Origin: Haemonchus contortus
Lineage: Eukaryota > Nematoda > Chromadorea > Rhabditida > Trichostrongylidae
DNA length: 64,000 nucleotides
Assembly (NCBI GenBank): GCA_000469685.2
Contig: LS997565.1
Location: 40,883,166-40,947,165, forward strand
Reading direction: 5' to 3'
The position numbers were made by a program, and so were the translations under genes. The notes beneath the pieces were generated by a model. That model was given only the letters and a program-made list of their open reading frames with translations. It was not told the DNA's origin and did not search any database. Of this stretch, positions 58,401 to 64,000 are shown piece by piece (position 1 is the first letter of the stretch; each line of letters starts with the position of its first letter).

Positions 58401-61400
58401 TCTTAAAGTTAACTCCGCGAGTCTAACAACGTTAACCCATTAGGTCCTCTCCAAAAACTTATCGAATTACTTCAAGAAGCTCCTTAGAGCATCTCGAAAT
58501 GTATGCACTTGTCGAAACACCACCTCTTCTCTTTCTAATTCGACCCAGAGATAACTCGCAAGACTCACAAGGAGTTCTTACTTCACCAGCTTCTTTTCTG
58601 ATTCACGAAATGACTTCACTCGAGAGGTTGAAGACCATAATGATGTGCCCCGCAGATTGCATCGGGCGCTTAATAATTCAGTGTGGAATCAACGCGATTA
58701 GACCCGAAAATCTGGGAAGAAGGGTCTCGGCAAAGAATGTTCCAACACCGATGTACGTCGACATAGGGCCATGAGTTCTTCTACCCGAGAAATTTTGAAT
58801 CGAACCCGAATTTGACGGACTTGAGTCCTCTCGCTCTCACCCTCTTAGATAAACAAGTTTCCGAGCGCCGACAACAATTCCGAAATGGGACATCCAGATG
58901 ACGTGAACTATCACACCACGACTGGAAATATGCCGCTATGGGCGAACAATATACTCAAAAATACCCAATAGTAAACAAAGTCTATGGAGCAGCGAATATT
59001 GAATAAACTAGCGGTCAAGCTTCGAGCTTACCAGTATCGTAAGGCACTTGAACCTGCTATGAACCAGCTACTGGTCGTCTAGAATATACACAAGAAGTCG
59101 GGCCTGGAGGTCAGATTGGGAGAATTGGAGACTAAGAAATATTTGTCCGACCTTCTGAATCTAAGCCAGTTTACTCTTCCTCTTCTTCCCCTTCACATCT
59201 TGACCATTTTCACCTCTTTATTTTGACAATGTAGGAGAGCAAATGACTTATTGGAATAACCTCCATTGTTTCTGTTGCTCACTTTTTCGACCAAAAAGGA
59301 TGTCTCTCAATTGGGAATCTCTCAGAAAGGTTCGTAAACCTTTTGAATAATCAATGACCAAGCAAATGGGAGAGGGGCAGAACCTATTACATAAAAGCAC
59401 AACCAACGTGCAGCTCCCTGTGTCATATGCATTCTACTAGCCATCGTAAATTCAGAATTTCTAATCCACTTTCATTTGCAAACAGACGATATCGACGCTC
59501 TACATTACGTCGAAAGGGCAAATAAAGCAAAGCTGAGGAATCGTTCAGCTACTGAGGAAATCCAAAAGCTTAAATGCTTCCACGGCTTTAAATAGAACCA
59601 AGAAACTTGGTCGACCAAAACCCTACTCCGAACGTCCGGCGACCGACAATTCGATATCTTAAGACCATTTCTCAAGCCACACTGCAATCGAAATCTATTG
59701 AATACCGCCTTTGAAGCACCGACAATCTCGTAAACCTTCAAAAGTTACTTGAAAGTACCGAGCACCATTGCTTGTTTGGACTGTCGCATGTGGCAGTCAG
59801 TGCCAAGTTTGCCTGGTCCTTTTTCCACCTGTTGTAAAATAGAACAAAATCATTCCCAGAACCAGCAAAAAGTTTAATTCGAGGCTTTCCATGATGCGAC
59901 AATCCGAATTCCAAATTAGGAAGAACATGCTCAGGAGCAGAACCGAGAGGTAGGGACGGGGAAGTCGTAGTTTCTTACCAGCTATTTGTTAGAGCTAACT
60001 TATTAAATTCCACTGCCAGTCAAAATCATCTATAGAAAAATGGTCCGGAAAAAAGTCATAAATCAACAGCAGACGTCTAATCACTCGGCTGATAAGAAAA
60101 GAGGTTAGCTGATCGGATTTCGTCCACTAAATCAGAGCAACCACTCTTTTGAGACCCAGCCAGATTAGCTGCTTGATATGCCTGACTGTAGTACCACCAT
60201 GTTAACGACAGAGTTCGGTTTCAATCAAATATAAACTTTTCTCGTCCAATATGGAACTTTGAGAAACTGTGCGGTCGAAAATTATTTTCGGGTAGTCCCC
60301 AGTAGCACGAGATTATCAAGTCGTTCGCTTTCATTTCATCACAACCATCACGTGAAGGATGATTAAGGATCAGTTTATTCTCTACCAGAAGAAGTACTAA
60401 TTTGAGACCATCACTATGGCAAATTTTCTTTCACTACATTCAGCTAAAAAATTGTCTCCCGAAGTCAGTAAACCAGTTACCCTAGGTGTATTAGGTTGTG
60501 TATGTGTCACCTCACTAAAAAATCTTCCAACAGTAGTCATTACTGTTCTAATGACGATCTCATTACAGGCGGAGGCGAGTACTGGATGGGAGCCGGATGC
60601 GATAGACGGATTAATTTCCAACATCTCGCTTGTCAAAACGTCCGCACCGTGTCACGAAGCGTACAATTAGGTTCATATATTCTTCATTGACGCTTAATTA
60701 GTCACATACCATTCGAAAGTTTTTTTCTTTCTTTGTATTACTGCCCATCGTGCTTACTTGAAGCCAATAACCAACTACTCTGAATCCTACGATTGAAACT
60801 GTTTATGCCTTTACTCGAATTTGTTATCGATACATATGGAATGGGAAAGTAGTAGAATGAGATTGAATAGCCTAGTGCAGGGCATCGCACATTTTGGGAA
60901 CTTTTAAGAAGGACAACGATGAATAAGCGTCGAAATGAGGGGGAAGGGGTAAGAGAATTGCTACATGAGTTTCACTGCAAAAGTTGGGCACAAAGAGGGC
61001 TCACTAGGCACGAACCGATCCAACTGCTGAGGGGTCCGAAAGAAGACGCAGCAAATAGGTGTAGCTATATAAATATTGCTTTGTATCAAAATCATTTGCG
61101 AAGTGACCTCTCCCATACAAGATGATATGCTATAATACTAGTCCACGAGAACGGAGCTAATGTTTGAAGAGGCCCAGGAGTCGTCTATTCCTCTATATCT
61201 TATATCTATTTCTCTATATTTCCGCTGATCATTCAAGAGCTGAATAAACAGGCAATAAGTTCAACTAATTGATAATCAGCTGAATTGAGTCGTTGAACAA
61301 GCCGAGGAGCTTAGACAAAGTTCATTTCTGAACAAGAAATTACAATACAATCTGGTTCAAGACCATGGTATTAAGCAAGTGCCTAATGAATCAAGCAGTA

Positions 61401-61829
61401 GAAAGCAAGGGGGATTCCCGATTGAACTTTCTGATCAGTATCTTCTGGATTTAGCTATCCTAGCAAAGCATTGGGTTAATTTTACAAGATCGAATTTGCA
61501 CCAAGCCGGTCGAGGTCAGGCTAGGACATGAAGTGTTCCCTACATTGCGGCCCAGAAGTTCGAATTTCTTGCCTATTAGAACTTCTTTTCGAAAATCCCA
61601 AAGGTATCATCTATACAGTATCTTTGGGATTTCCGAAAAGCCAGTTGTCTCTTTCCAGCATCTCTCTGTACTCCTCTGTTTCATGGCTTGAATTTCAGGG
61701 TACGTCCAGGAGCGCCACGCAATGCAACGTGTATGCGTATGTACACGCGATATGTGCAACCTAGCCCATGGCGGCTACAATTTCATCCTTTCACTGACCT
61801 TAGTTGGCCTATATTTGCTACTACGGTAA
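55433..61829 (+). CDS. Ly6-type GPI-anchored protein of the ODR-2/HOT family
   Basis: Three exons, 55433-55640, 60569-60670 and 61699-61829, all phase 1, give 146 residues. Residues 1-19 are a signal peptide (LLALLFCFTTTASG), followed by the Ly6 start LICFTCVQS, Cys in VCRMEPIRC and DVCVRI. The second exon has GGEYWMGAGCDRRINFQ and ACQNVRT. The third has VCVCTRDMCN, the Ly6 terminal CxC...CN, and a hydrophobic end (FILSLTLVGLYLLL) typical of a GPI-attachment signal. C. elegans ODR-2 and HOT relatives are neuronal surface proteins, ODR-2 acting in odour responses. Exon 2 to exon 3 matches my recollection of that family closely. The first intron is 4.9 kb. Confidence 0.92.
56823..56993 (-). CDS. 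Antisense terminal exon inside the Ly6 first intron, family unknown
   Basis: After a TTTCCAG acceptor a 56-residue frame reads to TAA; QYCPYVNVYMP and TAVPYC are notable. The composition is that of a real exon (no low complexity, three codon phases only one open). No upstream exon was joined in phase; the AG-bounded piece at 57040-57067 fails because of a stop. Confidence 0.45.
   Translation of the reverse strand, partial: LTDGVDNERVRQRAVLYAQHYVDVGSTGDRRQYCPYVNVYMPKETIGRTTTAVPYC
61585..61640. repeat. Hairpin, 22-bp stem with short loop
   Basis: CTTTTCG(A/G)AAATCCCAAAG at 61585-61603 is inverted at 61622-61640 with one mismatch; the loop is about 14 bases. It lies in Ly6 intron 2. Size is like a pre-miRNA but very symmetrical. 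Confidence 0.6.
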
Positions 61830-62015
61830 CATAAACTACTGTAAGTGAAATTTCAAATCTTAATCCATACAGGACTTCCACCCTGATGAATATGCTCATT
61901 TCAGGCTCATAACCTCAGTGAACTTCCGTTATTCCCCGTCAAATATCGTAAGCTCGGGGTGAGTTACTTCATAAAAAAAAAACTTTGTACTTTGACGAAA
62001 TGGCTATGAGCCTAC

Positions 62016-63564
62016 CTAGTTGAATCTGCTGTGCGAGTAGATTTGTTGCCGCATTTCTTGCTCTTCCTCGGCAAAGATACGCGCAGTGTGGCCCAAGGTG
62101 ACTCGTTTGATGTCGGCTCGCTCCACTTCTTCGCGTTCTCGTTCCTTCTTCCATGCCTCATGTAATGCTGATTCTTCTATTGAAACCGTTTTTAAAACCA
62201 GCTGAAAGCAACAGTGATCTCATACTCGGGAGTTCGGGCATTGTCTGTCAGCAGGAACAGGGAAATTCTAAACAGAAAAAAAAGAAAAGTCACCTTATTG
62301 CCTTTGCCTCTTGCCATTAACGAGACCTTCATAGAGGGTTTCGAATTCTCATTTTTCGACCCTCCTGGGGAATCTTCTGAAAAGTCAAAGGGATGAGGAG
62401 GAAAACGTATAAGCCAAATCTCTTAAGTACGACTTGCATACGAAATCTATTCTAATACGGCCTCCAATGGCTATTTCATCTTTATGAAAGCAGTAGCCAA
62501 ACGTTCCAAAAACTGGTTCCCTAAGCTATAGTTGTTACTGAGAGGCGGGAAAAGCTGATAAAATTTAACAAGTTGAGTGAATCCGTCCCAAATCCCTCAG
62601 AATTCATTACAGAAGGGTTTTACAGAGGAAAACATTACTGAGCAGATTTTCTCATTCGATACAATAAAGCGGCACTGTCTCCCAGCAGGGCTCACTCACA
62701 TTGGTGCCAATCCAACAGCCTTATCTTCAATGACCAACATTTGCGCTTGTCCCTTCGTATCCGACATGAAGGCGTCAAAAAAGTGGGATAGAATTACTTA
62801 GCCCTCCCGGGAGATTCTCACGGCCAGCTTCACAAGAAGTAATGTCCACAAGTGTCACCTTCTTTGCACTTTCCGTCCTTTTTTGCCTAGCGCCTGCCAT
62901 TGACAAAATTCGGCCTGTTCTGTTCACAACCCTGGGAGTGCAATGGACAAGTGTTTCATAATTCAGGAAGGAAGAACTCACGCCGACACAGCGGTTTCCT
63001 TCCGATGTCAGCCCGACAAACTCGATAAGCACATCTTTAGCATTCTTGCACTACTGGCAAGCTCTATTGAGATACACATGGGTGTCCTACGTTGCAGCAA
63101 GGGTTTCTAGCTTCTATGGTTACACCACAAGCTTCATTTCGCCTCGTAAAAAGTCAGAGTCATACGATAGAGGCAGAAAGCCACCACACCTACACAAGGT
63201 GATTAAAGTGGAGTGCTTTTAAGCTAAGACCGGATGACTTTCCTGGAACTCCTTCTGTGGCTTCCAGAAACACTCAAAGTCTAGTAGACCCTGCCCTCAG
63301 CCCTTCCCATCTGGTGCACACCTTTGCAGATTCCATGAGGGGCCTGCAAGTCATCATGAAACTAAACCGCAATCGATTACACCTGCGATTTGTTCTGTCA
63401 TTTGAGTCACTCATATCCTCATCAACCGACATGTTCTCAGCAGCGTAACACATGTTTCGCGAGCCATTACGATAGAAGATGACCCGACTGACAAATGTCA
63501 GCAAAACGTAAAAATACTTCAGGGAGACTATGACAGCTATGACGTTAACGTCGACCTTTGTTTT
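62016..63564 (-). CDS. Multi-exon gene of unknown family with a membrane segment
   Basis: Supported exons on the minus strand: 63322-63564 (81 codons), 62982-63044 (21), 62859-62914 (18+2 nt), then 62294-62376 and 62016-62201, the last ending in TAG. The first two and the last two join in phase. The middle (about 62455-62800, with candidate exons encoding HFFDAFMSDTKGQAQML and EPVFGTFGYCFHKDE) does not join cleanly and may need one more exon. Residues near the start form a hydrophobic stretch (VIAVIVSLKYFYVLLTFVS), followed by a Ser/Asp-rich region. The C-terminus is a charged helix (LHEAWKKEREREEVERADIK). I do not recognise the family. The 5' end lies beyond 63564. Confidence 0.55.
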
Positions 63565-64000
63565 CTGGAAAATCAACAAAATACGATATGCAAGTAGGAC
63601 CAATTAAGTCCAGAAACCTACTGGCTTGCGAACCTGAAGGTACCGGGACCTATATGAAGGCGTAGTTGAACCCTTGACCTTCAAATTGCTCCAAAACTGC
63701 ACTGATATACTGTGCCTTCCGTTACATCCAATGAGCCCTATGCAGCAGAAGGCAAAGCATTTTGGGCATTGTTCGGACAGCTTCCAAAGTTCTACCTGGC
63801 TTTGACGCTTTTCGAATTCTCGACTTTTGCATGAAAAGGAATAAACATCCAACGACAGGCAGACCACAAACAACTCCAAAATCAGACCATTAAACCAATG
63901 CCTTTTGAATTAAAAATAATTTAATTTCAAATGGTAGAAATGGAGACACTGGTCCTCTACTGGACTAATGGATAAACATTTACATGATTTGTTTTCGATC
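63565..64000. other. Window edge, upstream of the unassigned minus-strand gene
   Basis: A 91-codon minus frame at 63604-63879 with several cysteines could be another exon, but no splice sites fix it. Confidence 0.3.

Noticed and set aside
1..64000. Bacterial-type features (operons, CRISPR, Shine-Dalgarno sites)
   Set aside because: Spliced genes throughout; no spaced direct-repeat array resembling CRISPR and no prokaryotic gene organisation.
1..64000. Spliced-leader RNA or 5S rRNA gene
   Set aside because: I looked for the SL1 core (GGTTTAATTACCC) and 5S motifs on both strands and found neither.

Overview
This window is nuclear DNA of a nematode, most likely a strongylid (hookworm-type) clade V parasite. 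I infer this from many short introns with TTTCAG-type acceptors, a single-domain Ancylostoma-type secreted protein (CAP/SCP-TAPS), an ODR-2/HOT-type Ly6 protein, an F-box protein, an ShK-type secreted peptide, and abundant RTE, Penelope-like, mariner and MITE-like DNA. Genes are split into exons of 12-285 bp. I joined exons by hand using GT/AG (once GC/AG) boundaries and checked that codon phase is kept across each junction I list.

Layout. 1-6435 (-): FMRP/FXR-family RNA-binding protein, 3' end outside the window. 9165-13205 (+): SAXO-like microtubule protein with duplicated upstream exons. 14511-15337 (+): secreted eight-cysteine protein of unknown family. 15650-21720: transposon island made of two Penelope-like copies lying tail to tail, one of them split by an almost intact RTE retrotransposon with a perfect 17-bp target duplication. 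22535-24027 (-): Pmp3/UPF0057 membrane protein with a histidine-rich tail. 25604-27871 (-): F-box protein. 28845-29353 (-): small ShK-type secreted peptide. 29950-35000: repeat-rich stretch with SINE copies, a MITE-like element, an 800-bp palindrome and a perfect GC-rich hairpin. 35184-43155 (+): complete 500-residue hexokinase whose introns hold a mariner-derived element, a 1.7-kb TACA microsatellite, a decayed mariner, a dispersed repeat and a SINE. 43940-46285 (-): secreted CAP protein (ASP). 47488-48011: Tc1-like MITE. 55433-61829 (+): GPI-type Ly6 protein with a 4.9-kb intron that holds an antisense exon. 62016-63564 (-): unassigned multi-exon gene with a hydrophobic segment.

The genes do not form an operon or pathway. 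They are unrelated single genes with housekeeping, ciliary, neuronal and secreted roles, separated by transposon-derived DNA. The strongest repeat results come from comparison inside the window: a three-copy MITE with a perfect 9-bp target duplication at every copy (Mutator-like signature), a tRNA-derived SINE family with a TTTATCC-type tail, and the RTE-in-Penelope nesting. The gene-level result most worth checking is the FMRP homologue, because Caenorhabditis elegans is generally reported to lack one.
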